Below, one piece after another: positions 7,481-16,040 of a DNA stretch of 64,000 nt (the first letter of the stretch is position 1; each line of letters opens with the position of its first letter). A program made the translations under genes and the position numbers. The stretch is from assembly GCF_036226765.1 (NCBI RefSeq), contig NZ_CP109017.1, forward strand, positions 5,705,001-5,769,000, written 5' to 3'. This DNA comes from Streptomyces sp. NBC_00670. GTDB lineage: Bacteria; Actinomycetota; Actinomycetes; Streptomycetales; Streptomycetaceae. The notes below the pieces were generated by a model that did not search any database, had not been told where the DNA came from, and saw nothing but the letters and a program-made list of their open reading frames with translations.

Positions 7481-8709
7481 AAGGCCTCCTGCGGGGTTCG
7501 CGGATTCTCAGGTGTTCCAGGGGCTTCCGGGAACAGGGCGGCCGTCAACGTGGCCCACTGGCGCGCGAGTTGGCGAGCCACCGTGTCGTTCCGCTCGGCC
7601 AGGGTCCGCCGCAGCTCCGGCGCCCGCTTCTCCAGCTCGCGGAACTGCGCGAGCAGCCGGTCGGCGTCGACCTCGCGGGCCGGGTGGCAGTACGCGCCGA
7701 GGCCCATCCGGTCCATGAGCGCGTCGCTCTTCGCCGCATAGCCCAGGGCGAGCGTCGGCGTACCGGTCCGCAGCGCGCAGACCAGGTTGTGGTAGCGGGT
7801 CGCCACCACGGCGTCGGCCGCCGCCGTCTCCGCCATCAGCTCGGCGAGCGAGGCCGCCGGGGAGGCGGTGACCAGCGGCGAGTCCACCGCGTCGAGGATC
7901 GCGGCGACCACGGACGCGTCGCACGCGTCGCCGGTGAGCAGCCGCACCGGCCTGCCCTCCTCGGCCAGCGCCCGGACGAAGCGGGTCGTGCCGTCGAGGT
8001 AGCGCCGGTGGATCTCCTCGGCCCGGTCGCGGTCGTCGTCGCTCCCGTGGAAGTCCATGACGCCGACGCACACGTGGCCGGGGGGTGCCGAACGCGTCTT
8101 CGGCGCCGGCAGGGCGAAGGCGAGGTCCGGGCAGACCTCGTCGCCCGCCGTGTCCACGCCCATCGCCCGCATCGCCTCGCGGGACTGCTCGTCGCGGTAC
8201 GAGCGGTACGCGGCCAGCCGCGCCGACCGGCGCACCAGGGCCCGGGTCGCCCGGCTGCCGATCGGGGCGGCGCCCACCCCGGCCAGCGCGACCCGCGTAC
8301 CGAGCAGCCGGCCGCTCGCGCACAGCAGGAACAGCGCGTACGGGAACCCCCACGGCCGCAGCGGCAGCGTGGCCTCCAGCACGCCCATGCCCGGCACGAT
8401 CACCACGTCGTGCCGGCGCACCCAGGCGGCCGTGCGGAAGGCGTCGACGACCTTGCCGAGCCCCTTCCCGGCGATCGCGCCCGCCCGGGACGCGGTCCGG
8501 TACTCCCCGCGGTACCAGTGCAGCCGCGTCGCCGGGATGCCGTACCGGGCGGTGACGGTCTCGGGCCCGCCGCACAGCGCGTCCACCACCGCCTCCGGGT
8601 GCGCGGTGCGCAGATACCCGAGGACGGCCTCCAGCGACCCGTCGTTGCCGAGGTTGCCGGAGCCGAGCAGCCCGAACACCCCGACGCGGACGGGGCGGAC
8701 GGCCCTCAC
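7477..8709 (-). CDS. Polysaccharide pyruvyl transferase family protein
   Basis: A 410-residue protein of the CsaB/WcaK-type pyruvyl transferase family. The N-terminus has GVFGLLGSGNLGNDGS, with the conserved N-x-G-D-x-G-like motif. The middle has CPDLAFALP, and the C-terminal half has VVATRYHNLVCAL followed by GYAAKSDALMDRMG, matching the conserved R-x-H and Y-x-x-K segments. It would transfer pyruvate from phosphoenolpyruvate as a ketal to a sugar of the repeat unit, adding negative charge. The GTG start at 8709 overlaps the GT2 stop by four bases. Confidence 0.86.
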   Translation of the reverse strand: MRAVRPVRVGVFGLLGSGNLGNDGSLEAVLGYLRTAHPEAVVDALCGGPETVTARYGIPATRLHWYRGEYRTASRAGAIAGKGLGKVVDAFRTAAWVRRHDVVIVPGMGVLEATLPLRPWGFPYALFLLCASGRLLGTRVALAGVGAAPIGSRATRALVRRSARLAAYRSYRDEQSREAMRAMGVDTAGDEVCPDLAFALPAPKTRSAPPGHVCVGVMDFHGSDDDRDRAEEIHRRYLDGTTRFVRALAEEGRPVRLLTGDACDASVVAAILDAVDSPLVTASPAASLAELMAETAAADAVVATRYHNLVCALRTGTPTLALGYAAKSDALMDRMGLGAYCHPAREVDADRLLAQFRELEKRAPELRRTLAERNDTVARQLARQWATLTAALFPEAPGTPENPRTPQEAL

Positions 8710-9671
8710 GCGTGCCCCTCCGCGCGCGGCACACGGCCCTCGCGCCCCGCGACCAGCGAGTCGACGGAGACCGCGAGCCGGTCCGGCACGTCGGGGGCGC
8801 GGTCCTCGACCCGTTCGCCCGCCCCCGGCCGCGCCCGGCTCGCCATCCATGCCGCCAGGTGGCGGTAGCAGGCGCGACGGTCGGCCGGGGACAGCGGTGC
8901 CCGCCGCACCGCCGAGACGAACCCCCACACGTACTCGGCGAGCAGCCGGGGCGTCGGGTGCAGCCAGCCCGCCCGGCGCGGGTCCAGGTTGACGCACCGG
9001 GACCGCTTGGAGGGGTTGGCCCGCTCCGCGCGCGTGGGGTGGTCGCGGCGGAAGTACAGCAGCTCGGGCACCTGGTGGAACGGCCCGTGCAGGGTGATCT
9101 CGGCGACGAACGTGCGGTCCGCGTGGTGGTAGCTGTCGTGCGGCTTCACCCGGCGCAGCACGTCGGCCCGCATGACGCCGTAGAAGTCGTCGCCGCCGGG
9201 CTCGAACAGCAGACTGCGGAAGCGTTCCGGTGCGTGCGGGGAGTCGGTGGCGAGCGTGTACGCGTACGGCACCTTCACGTGGCCGTCGCCGTCGATGACC
9301 GCCTGCCCGGAGTGGGCGAGGATCACCTCGGGGTGCTCGTCCAGCGCCTCGACGCAGGCCCGCAGCAGGTCACGGGCGTACAGATCGTCGTGCGAGGCCC
9401 ATTTGAACAGTTCGCCCCGGCACTCGGTGAAGACGTGGTTGTGGTTCGGGGCGGCGCCGATGTTGCGGGGCAGCCGGAGGTACCGGATGCGGGAATCCTT
9501 CGCGGCGTACCGGCGGCAGATCTCCTCCGTGCCGTCGGTCGAGGCGTTGTCGGAGATCACCAGCTCGAAGTCCTCGTAGGTCTGGCCGAGCAGGGCGTCG
9601 AGCGACTCGGCCAGGTACTCCTCGCCGTTGTACACGGGCAGGCCGATGCTCAGCCTGGGTTGCGCGGTCAT
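8706..9671 (-). CDS. Glycosyltransferase family 2
   Basis: A 321-residue GT-A fold glycosyltransferase. It opens with LSIGLPVYNGEEYLAESLDAL, has SDNASTDGTEEI near residues 40-51, and the metal/donor motif region FKWASHDDLYARD (about 90-101). There is no C-terminal membrane helix, so it is probably peripheral at the inner face of the membrane. It would add one sugar to the lipid-linked repeat unit. The ATG at 9671 lies 19 bases downstream of the flippase stop. Donor and acceptor cannot be assigned. Confidence 0.9.
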   Translation of the reverse strand: MTAQPRLSIGLPVYNGEEYLAESLDALLGQTYEDFELVISDNASTDGTEEICRRYAAKDSRIRYLRLPRNIGAAPNHNHVFTECRGELFKWASHDDLYARDLLRACVEALDEHPEVILAHSGQAVIDGDGHVKVPYAYTLATDSPHAPERFRSLLFEPGGDDFYGVMRADVLRRVKPHDSYHHADRTFVAEITLHGPFHQVPELLYFRRDHPTRAERANPSKRSRCVNLDPRRAGWLHPTPRLLAEYVWGFVSAVRRAPLSPADRRACYRHLAAWMASRARPGAGERVEDRAPDVPDRLAVSVDSLVAGREGRVPRAEGHA

Positions 9672-9690
9672 GGGGTCCTCACTTCAGGGC

Positions 9691-11040
9691 TCACGGCTGG
9701 CTCACTTCTGGATCGCTTCGGGAAGGGGACGGGTGGTGCCGCTCGCGCAGGGCGGACCGCAGTTGCAGCCACCACACGGCCGAGGCGAGGAGCGTCGCGG
9801 CGGCGACGCCCCACGCGGAGCCGACCGTGCCGCCCCAGGCCGCCCCGCCGAGCCCGCCGCCCACGTAGCAGACGGAGGCGAACAGCTGGCAGCGCAGACT
9901 GCGCCGGGCCGCGGCGAGCGCCCGCAGCCCGGCCGCCGCGCCGGTGCCCAGACCGGAGCCCGCGACACCCAGCGTGACCGGCACGATCAGCGCCGAGGCG
10001 GAGCTCCAGACGTCACCGAGGACGAGCTCGCCGGCCCGGTCCGGCATCAGCAGCAGCGCCCCGCCCCACAGCAGCGCGGCGACGGCCTGCCCGCCGCCGA
10101 GCAGCAGGCAGAACCTGCCGAGCCGGTGCGGGGCCCGCCGCAGTACCCGTGCCGCCTCCGCGACGGTGACCAGCGAGAGCCCCATCAGAATGGCCATGAA
10201 CGGCCCCATCAGCAGCTCCGCGCCCCGGACCACGCCCACCGCGCCGACCCCGACGAGCACGCCGAGCCCGTACGCCCGCAGTTGGCTCGCGCCGCTGACG
10301 CCGACGTTCTCGACCAGGTACCGGTAGCCGAGGTCCCGGTGCGCGCGCAGCCAGGCGCGGATTCCGGTGAGCCGGGGCCGGATGCCGGATTGGAGGCAGC
10401 CGTACCCGGCGGCCACCGCGGCGGAGCCGCCCCAGGCGAGCACGAAGCCGCCCACACTGCCCACCCGGGCCGCCACCACCAGGGCGGGGATCAGCGCGAC
10501 GCCCCACACGACGTCGTTGACGAACGCCTTGCGGCCGGTGCCCGCCGCGAAGAACGCGTACCGCCAGGCGTCCTGGAGCAGCAGCCCTGGCAGGACGACG
10601 CCCAGGCACGCGAACGCGGGCCCCACCCGGCCCCCGAGCCCGAGTCCGGCCGCCAGACACGCCACGCCGATGACGGTGCCGACGCCGAGCGCGGTCCCCG
10701 TCGACCGGGCCACCGCCCCGCGCCAGGATTCCTCCGGCACCCCGCTGAACCGCACCACGAGCGGGTCGGTGGCCACCCCGCGGGAGACGCTGAGCACCAC
10801 GCCGTACGTCACCCAGGCCAGGCTGAACACGCCGAACGCCGTCGGCCCCAGCGAGCGGGCCACGTAGACGCCCACCGCGAAGTTGCTCAGGCTGGAGGCG
10901 GCCTGGTCGGCCAGGCCCCAGGAGAGCCGGCCGAGGACGGCCCGCCCGGTGGACCGCCGGGCGGACGGGGGAGCGGGTGCCCCCTCGGGCCCGGCCCGCC
11001 CCGCCGCCGGTGTCGTCGTGCGCTCCCCCTCCGTGGTCAT
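9691..11040 (-). CDS. Wzx-like polysaccharide flippase
   Basis: A 449-residue polytopic protein with about 12 hydrophobic segments after a Pro/Ala-rich cytoplasmic N-terminus. Segments such as GLADQAASSLSNFAVGVYVA and LGPTAFGVFSLAWV are typical of the Wzx/MATE-like lipopolysaccharide flippases. It would move the undecaprenyl-linked repeat unit to the outer face of the membrane, upstream of the Wzy-like polymerase in the same operon. ATG at 11040 is chosen over longer upstream options because it follows the DUF4910 stop (11046) by five bases. Confidence 0.87.
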   Translation of the reverse strand: MTTEGERTTTPAAGRAGPEGAPAPPSARRSTGRAVLGRLSWGLADQAASSLSNFAVGVYVARSLGPTAFGVFSLAWVTYGVVLSVSRGVATDPLVVRFSGVPEESWRGAVARSTGTALGVGTVIGVACLAAGLGLGGRVGPAFACLGVVLPGLLLQDAWRYAFFAAGTGRKAFVNDVVWGVALIPALVVAARVGSVGGFVLAWGGSAAVAAGYGCLQSGIRPRLTGIRAWLRAHRDLGYRYLVENVGVSGASQLRAYGLGVLVGVGAVGVVRGAELLMGPFMAILMGLSLVTVAEAARVLRRAPHRLGRFCLLLGGGQAVAALLWGGALLLMPDRAGELVLGDVWSSASALIVPVTLGVAGSGLGTGAAAGLRALAAARRSLRCQLFASVCYVGGGLGGAAWGGTVGSAWGVAAATLLASAVWWLQLRSALRERHHPSPSRSDPEVSQP

Positions 11041-11045
11041 CGGTG

Positions 11046-12344
11046 TCACGCCTTGAGCAGTCCGGCGCCGTGCAGGGCATCGGCCGCGTCGGCGACGGTG
11101 TCGAACGGCAGCCCGGCCCGCTCGGCGACGTCGAGCAGAGCGTGCGCGCCGTCGGCGAGGCTGAGCACCCAGAGCATGGCCATCTGCGCCTGCTCGGCGT
11201 CGCTCCGCCCGCCCAGCGAGCCGTACAACCCCCGCCGCCCGAGCTGCGGTTCGCCGTACGGACTGAGGTTGACGTACCGCCGGTTGCGGTCCAGGACGGC
11301 GAACGCCTCCCGGCACACGGCGAGGGTGTCGGCCATCGCCGCCGGGGAGACGAAGTCCAGGTCGTCCGCCGAGGTGTGGTACTCCGGATAGCCCGCGTAC
11401 GGGGTCCGGGTGAGCGAGCCCACGCCGAGGTCGAAGCCGGGGGAGCAGTACTGCCGCTCGTCGTAGCCGTACGGGGTGAACTCGGTGATGCGGTGCGGGC
11501 GTTCGGAGGCGCGGAGCACATGCGTCAGCACCCGGTCGATCTCCGCGTCACCGCGCCGGCTCCGCTTGTACGTGAGCTGTCCCGGGTCGCCCGCGCAGGC
11601 CAGCACCAGTCCGTGCTTGACGCGGTCGACCCGTTCCCGGTTGCGGGCCAGCCAGGTGATCGCCCCGATGGTGCCGGGCGCGAAGATGAACCGGTAGGTG
11701 TAGTAGGGCTTCCGCTCCGCCAGCTCCCGGGCCAGGTAGGTCGCCACGGCGATGCCGGCCAGGTTGTCGTTGGCCAGCGACGGGTGGCAGACGTGGCAGG
11801 AGACGAGCACCTCGTCCGGCACCTGCCCGGGGACCACGTGCTCGGCGTAGGTGAGGTGGCCGTCGGCGAGGGTGGAGTCGACGCGTACCTCGTACTCGCC
11901 CTCCGGCAGCGCGTCCAGGGTGTCCTGGGCCAGGCAGAAACCCCACGTCGGCGTGTAGTAACTCGTGCGGTACGGCACCCAGGAGGGGTGGTCCGGCAGC
12001 GTGTGCAGATGGGCGCGCAGCTCCGACAGCGGCATCCGCGCCGCCACCGGCACGCTGTAGCCGAGCACGTGCAGGCTCGACTCCCGGAAGTCGACGACCC
12101 GCCGGCCGTCGGCGTCGGCGATGTACGCGTCCCGGATGTTCCACTCCTGCGGGACCGTCCAGTCCAGCACCTGCGTACCGGTCGGCACCTCGTGCACCTG
12201 GAGCGGAACGTACTCGCCGACGATGCGCAGGGTCTCGCGCACCCCGTCGCCGGTGATGCTCCGGCAGAGCGGGTACAGCCGCTCCACCAGGGCGTACATG
12301 TCGTCACCGACGGCCGTCACCGATTCCTCGCCCGGCGCGTTCAT
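11046..12344 (-). CDS. DUF4910 (aminopeptidase-like) polysaccharide-cluster protein
   Basis: A 432-residue protein of the DUF4910/DUF2172 type, whose core resembles M28 zinc aminopeptidases. Visible segments are LYPLCRSITGDGVRETL, SCHVCHPSLANDNLAGIAVA (metal His and Asp positions), an APGTIGAITWL segment, and a C-terminal YPEYHTSADDLDFV segment. Such proteins sit in polysaccharide and nucleotide-sugar clusters, and their reaction is not established. Possible roles are amide or ester hydrolysis on a sugar intermediate. The ATG at 12344 overlaps the SDR stop by four bases (ATGA); a GTG at 12353 is possible but less likely. Confidence 0.8.
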   Translation of the reverse strand: MNAPGEESVTAVGDDMYALVERLYPLCRSITGDGVRETLRIVGEYVPLQVHEVPTGTQVLDWTVPQEWNIRDAYIADADGRRVVDFRESSLHVLGYSVPVAARMPLSELRAHLHTLPDHPSWVPYRTSYYTPTWGFCLAQDTLDALPEGEYEVRVDSTLADGHLTYAEHVVPGQVPDEVLVSCHVCHPSLANDNLAGIAVATYLARELAERKPYYTYRFIFAPGTIGAITWLARNRERVDRVKHGLVLACAGDPGQLTYKRSRRGDAEIDRVLTHVLRASERPHRITEFTPYGYDERQYCSPGFDLGVGSLTRTPYAGYPEYHTSADDLDFVSPAAMADTLAVCREAFAVLDRNRRYVNLSPYGEPQLGRRGLYGSLGGRSDAEQAQMAMLWVLSLADGAHALLDVAERAGLPFDTVADAADALHGAGLLKA

Positions 12345-13366
12345 CGGCGCCACCGCAGGGTGTCGTCGACCGTGCCCGCCTCAAAGGCCCCGCGCAGCAC
12401 CGCGAGGCGCGTGCAGCGGCGCTCGAAGTCCTCCCGGGTCAGCCCGAACTTCCGATACGCGTCGGTGAGTTCGAGGGCGCCCTGCTTCACCGTCCACTCG
12501 CAGTCGAAGCCCGGGACCGCGGCCCGGAACCGGGAGAAGTCCACCCGGTACGAGCGCGGATCGGCGCCGGTCTCGCCGGTGATGACCACCTTCGAGCCGG
12601 GCACCGCCGCGGCGACCTGGTCGGCGATCTCGGCGACGGTGACGTTGTTGACCTCGCTGCCGATGTTGAACGCCCGGTCGTGCACCGCCTCGCGCGGCGC
12701 GGTCAGCGCGGCCGTGAAGGCCCGTGCGATGTCGGCCGCGTGCACCAGCGGACGCCACGGCGTGCCGTCGGACATGACCAGCACCTCGCCGGACAGCAGC
12801 GCGTGGCCCACCAGGTTGTTCAGCACGATGTCCGCGCGCAGCCGGGGCGAGAACCCGAAGGCGGTGGCGTTGCGCATGTACACCGGGGTGAAGTCGTCGT
12901 CGGCGAGTGCGTGCAGGTCGTCCTCCACCCGCACCTTGGACTCCGCGTACGGCGTCACCGGGCGCAACGGGGCCTCTTCGCCCACGAGTTCGCCGCCGCC
13001 GGCGGCGCCGTAGACCGAGCACGTCGACGCGTACAGGAAGCGCCGCACCCCCGCCTCGCGGGCCAGCCGGGCGAGGCGGACGGAGGCGTGGTGGTTGATG
13101 TCGTAGGTGAGTTCGGGCGCCAGCGAGCCCAGCGGGTCGTTGGAGAGCGCGGCGAGGTGGATGACGGCGTCCACCCCGGCCACGTGCTCGGCCGTCACGT
13201 CCCGCAGGTCCACTCGGGTCCCCGGCGGGTCGGCCGGCATCGGCCCGAGGACGCAGTCGGCGAACAGGCCGGAGTCCAGGCCGACGACCTCGTGTCCGGC
13301 GGCGGTCAGCACCGGGGCCATCACGGTGCCCAGGTAGCCCTGGTGTCCGGTCAGCAGTACGCGCAA
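12341..13366 (-). CDS. NAD-dependent epimerase/dehydratase (extended SDR)
   Basis: A 341-residue extended SDR acting on a nucleotide sugar. The N-terminal GHQGYLG is the NAD(P)-binding glycine motif, HLAALSNDP follows, ASTCSVYG carries the catalytic Thr/Ser, and the YAESK motif supplies Tyr and Lys. All catalytic residues are present. It could be a 4,6-dehydratase, epimerase or ketoreductase; its partners (cytidylyltransferase, C-methyltransferase, 3,5-epimerase) fit a deoxy- or branched-sugar pathway. The TTG start at 13366 has GGGGGA as a ribosome site and lies 3 bases from the PIG-L stop. Confidence 0.88.
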   Translation of the reverse strand: MRVLLTGHQGYLGTVMAPVLTAAGHEVVGLDSGLFADCVLGPMPADPPGTRVDLRDVTAEHVAGVDAVIHLAALSNDPLGSLAPELTYDINHHASVRLARLAREAGVRRFLYASTCSVYGAAGGGELVGEEAPLRPVTPYAESKVRVEDDLHALADDDFTPVYMRNATAFGFSPRLRADIVLNNLVGHALLSGEVLVMSDGTPWRPLVHAADIARAFTAALTAPREAVHDRAFNIGSEVNNVTVAEIADQVAAAVPGSKVVITGETGADPRSYRVDFSRFRAAVPGFDCEWTVKQGALELTDAYRKFGLTREDFERRCTRLAVLRGAFEAGTVDDTLRWRR

Positions 13367-13369
13367 GGT

Positions 13370-14017
13370 TCAATCCCCCAGGTTCAGAGTGAGTTTGGTG
13401 ACGTGGAACGCCTCGGCATAGCGGGCGTGGCATTCGATGCCGCGGATCCGGGCGAGGCCGAGGAAGGCCTCGCGGTCGTACCAGGGGCGGTGGCGCTGCG
13501 AGGGGTAGTGCTCCTGGAGCAGCCGCACCTTCTCCTCGGCGATGCCCGGCGACAGCGGCTGGTACGCCGTCGGGCGGCCGAGGTCGCCGTCCCACTTGAC
13601 GATCTCGTAGCCGAGCAGGAGGTGGTCGCGGAACGCGCTGGGCATCAGCCGGGCCAGGCAGCGGTGGTCCTGGTGCGCGTCCTCGGTGCGCGGGGCGAGC
13701 ACGAGGTCCGGCTCGGTCCGGCCGCGCAGCTCCTCGACGGCCGTCTTGGCCTCCTCCCAGTACGCGGGCACCCGCCCGTCCGGCAGCTTGAGCACGGTCA
13801 GCCGCAGCTCGGCGTCCGGGCAGAAGGCGGCGAGCGCGGCCCGCTCCTCCTGCTCCCGCTCACCGCCGCCGCCGGAGAGCACCAGCGCGTCGACGCGGAG
13901 GCCGGGGCGGGCGCGGCAGGCCGTCAGCAGGGTGCCGCCGGCGCCGATGGCGAGGTCGTCGCAGTGCGCGCCCACCGCGACGATCCGCTCCAGGGGCCCG
14001 CCCCCGAGCCGGATCAC
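13370..14017 (-). CDS. PIG-L/LmbE-family deacetylase
   Basis: A 215-residue LmbE-like zinc hydrolase. The motif AVGAHCDDLAIGAGG provides the first metal ligands (His-x-Asp-Asp), and EDAHQDHRCLARL supplies the second His pair. The family removes N-acetyl groups from amino sugars such as GlcNAc derivatives. In this operon it would deacetylate a sugar intermediate or a lipid-linked unit. The GTG start overlaps the cytidylyltransferase stop by four bases. Confidence 0.88.
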   Translation of the reverse strand: MIRLGGGPLERIVAVGAHCDDLAIGAGGTLLTACRARPGLRVDALVLSGGGGEREQEERAALAAFCPDAELRLTVLKLPDGRVPAYWEEAKTAVEELRGRTEPDLVLAPRTEDAHQDHRCLARLMPSAFRDHLLLGYEIVKWDGDLGRPTAYQPLSPGIAEEKVRLLQEHYPSQRHRPWYDREAFLGLARIRGIECHARYAEAFHVTKLTLNLGD

Positions 14018-14808
14018 GCGCGCACCCCCGCGCCGTCCCGCTCCCACACGGCCCACGGACGGTCGCCGCGCGCGTAGGCGGCGTCGAGCGCGGCCCGCTC
14101 CTTCACGGTGTCGGTCGGCCGCCAGAAGCCCCGGTGCTGGTGCGCCACCAGCCGCCCCCGCTTGGCGAGTTGGGCGCAGCCGTCGGCGACGAGGTCCCCG
14201 TTCTCCGGGATGTGCTCGAAGATCTCCCGGCGGAGCACGAAGTAGCCGCCGTTCTCCCACAGCGGCAGCTCGCTCACCGGGGTGATGCCCCCCACCAGGC
14301 CCTCCTCGCCCAGCTCCACGCAGTGGAACGAGGACTGCGGCGGCACCACCATCATCGACGCCCCCGCGTCCCGCCGCGCGAACCGGTCGATCATCTCGGG
14401 CAGCGGGGCGTCGGTGAGCACGTCGGCGTAGTTGGCGAGGAACATCTCGTCGCCGTCCAGATGGTGCCGCACCCGGCGCAGCCGCTCCCCGATCGGCGAC
14501 TCGATGCCGGTCCCCGCGAACGTGATCGTCCAGTCGGAGATGTCGGTGGACAGCAGCTCGGTCCGCCCACCGCGCAGCACGAAGTCGTTGGACGTCGTCT
14601 CCTCGTAGTTGAGGAAGAAGTCCTTGATGTGGTGGGCCCCGTACCCGAGGCACAGGATGAACTCGGTGTGCCCGTAGTGCGCGTAGTAGCGCATGACGTG
14701 CCAGATCAGCGGGCGCGGGCCGACCATCGCCATCGGCTTGGGCACGTCGTCCGCGGCGCCGCTGCGCATCCGCATCCCGTAACCGCCGCAGAACAGGACG
14801 ACCTTCAC
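14014..14808 (-). CDS. Glucose-1-phosphate cytidylyltransferase-like nucleotidyltransferase
   Basis: A 264-residue nucleotidyltransferase most like RfbF. It has an FCGGYGMRMR activation loop (in place of the usual GGxGTR), VPKPMAMVGPRPLIWHVMRY, and FLANYADVLTD with the metal-binding Asp. The C-terminal part has GFWRPTDTVKE, also seen in RfbF. It would form CDP-glucose (or a related NDP-sugar) from the sugar 1-phosphate. No separate CDP-glucose 4,6-dehydratase is recognised nearby unless the adjacent SDR serves. The GTG start overlaps the methyltransferase stop by four bases. Confidence 0.85.
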   Translation of the reverse strand: MKVVLFCGGYGMRMRSGAADDVPKPMAMVGPRPLIWHVMRYYAHYGHTEFILCLGYGAHHIKDFFLNYEETTSNDFVLRGGRTELLSTDISDWTITFAGTGIESPIGERLRRVRHHLDGDEMFLANYADVLTDAPLPEMIDRFARRDAGASMMVVPPQSSFHCVELGEEGLVGGITPVSELPLWENGGYFVLRREIFEHIPENGDLVADGCAQLAKRGRLVAHQHRGFWRPTDTVKERAALDAAYARGDRPWAVWERDGAGVRA

Positions 14809-16040
14809 GGTGCCACCTCGACAATGCTCAGTTCCGGTATGGGAAAGACCAGCCGGCCGCCCCACTCGCCCACGAAGGACAGCTGCTCGGTCAGTTCGGC
14901 GCGCAGGTTCCACGGCAGGACGAGGACGTAGTCCGGCTTGTCGGCGGCGATCCGCTCCGGCTCCAGGATCGGGATGCGGGCGCCGGGGGTGAACCTGCCG
15001 TGCTTGTACGGGTTGCGGTCCACGGTGTACGGCAGCAGGTCGGGCCGGATGCCGCAGTGGTTGAGCAGGGTGTTGCCCTTGCCCGGGGCGCCGTAGCCGA
15101 CGACGCTCTCGCCGCGCTCGGCCGCGTCGATGAGGAACCGCAGCAGGTCCCGGCGCACCTTGGCCACCCGGGCGGAGAACTCGGTGTACCCGGACAGCTC
15201 CTGGAGCCCGGCGGCCTTCTCCCGGTCCAGGACGTCGGTCACCCGTCGCGTGGGCTCACCGGCCACCCCGTCCGGGCGGGCCCACAGCCGGATCGAACCG
15301 CCGTGCGTGGGCAGCAGCTCGACGTCCACCAGGGTGAGTCCGCCGCTCGCCAGCGCCCGGGCCGCCGAGGCGACCGTGTAGTACTGGAAGTGCTCGTGGT
15401 AGATCGTGTCGTACTGGTTCTCCTCGATCAGGGTCAGCAGGTGCTGCACCTCGATGGAGACCCAGCCGTCGTCCGCGACCAGCGCGCGCAGCCCCTGGGT
15501 GAAGCCGACCACGTCGGGGATGTGTGCGTACACGTTGTTGGCCACGACCAGGTCGGCCGGGCCGTGCTCCGCGCGGACGCCCGCGCCGGTGTCCGGGCTC
15601 AGGAACGCCGTGAGCGTGGGCACCCCCGCGTCCCGGGCCGCCGCGCCGACGTTCACCGAGGGCTCGATGCCAAGGCAGCGGATCCCGCGGTCCACCATGT
15701 GCTTGAGCAGATACCCGTCGTTGCTCGCGACCTCGACCACGAACGCGTCCGTGCCGAGCCCCAGCCGTTCGACGGCACCGGTGACGAAGGTGCGCGCGTG
15801 CTCCACCCAGGACGTCGAGTACGAGGAGAAGTACGCGTACTGCGTGAACGTCTCCTCCGGGGTGATCAGCGGCGGGATCTGCGCCAGCCAGCAGTCGGTG
15901 CACACCCGCAGGTGCAGCGGGAACGCCGGTTCCGGCAGGTCGAGTTGGTCCGCGGCGAGGAAGCTCTCGCACGGCGGGGTCGCTCCCAGGTCGACGACGC
16001 TCTGAAGCGCCGCCGAGCCGCAGAGTCGGCATCGTGTCAT
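14805..16040 (-). CDS. SAM-dependent C-methyltransferase of the NovU/TylC3 type
   Basis: A 411-residue enzyme with the three-part architecture of sugar C-methyltransferases: an N-terminal zinc site (Cys4, Cys7, Cys47, Cys50), a central SAM-binding domain with VVEVASNDGYLL, an active-site stretch YHEHFQYYT, and a C-terminal domain with GYGAPGKGNTLLN. Characterised members methylate C3 of a 4-keto nucleotide sugar to give branched sugars. It implies a branched deoxy sugar in this polymer. The ATG at 16040 overlaps the GT4 stop by four bases. Confidence 0.88.
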   Translation of the reverse strand: MTRCRLCGSAALQSVVDLGATPPCESFLAADQLDLPEPAFPLHLRVCTDCWLAQIPPLITPEETFTQYAYFSSYSTSWVEHARTFVTGAVERLGLGTDAFVVEVASNDGYLLKHMVDRGIRCLGIEPSVNVGAAARDAGVPTLTAFLSPDTGAGVRAEHGPADLVVANNVYAHIPDVVGFTQGLRALVADDGWVSIEVQHLLTLIEENQYDTIYHEHFQYYTVASAARALASGGLTLVDVELLPTHGGSIRLWARPDGVAGEPTRRVTDVLDREKAAGLQELSGYTEFSARVAKVRRDLLRFLIDAAERGESVVGYGAPGKGNTLLNHCGIRPDLLPYTVDRNPYKHGRFTPGARIPILEPERIAADKPDYVLVLPWNLRAELTEQLSFVGEWGGRLVFPIPELSIVEVAP

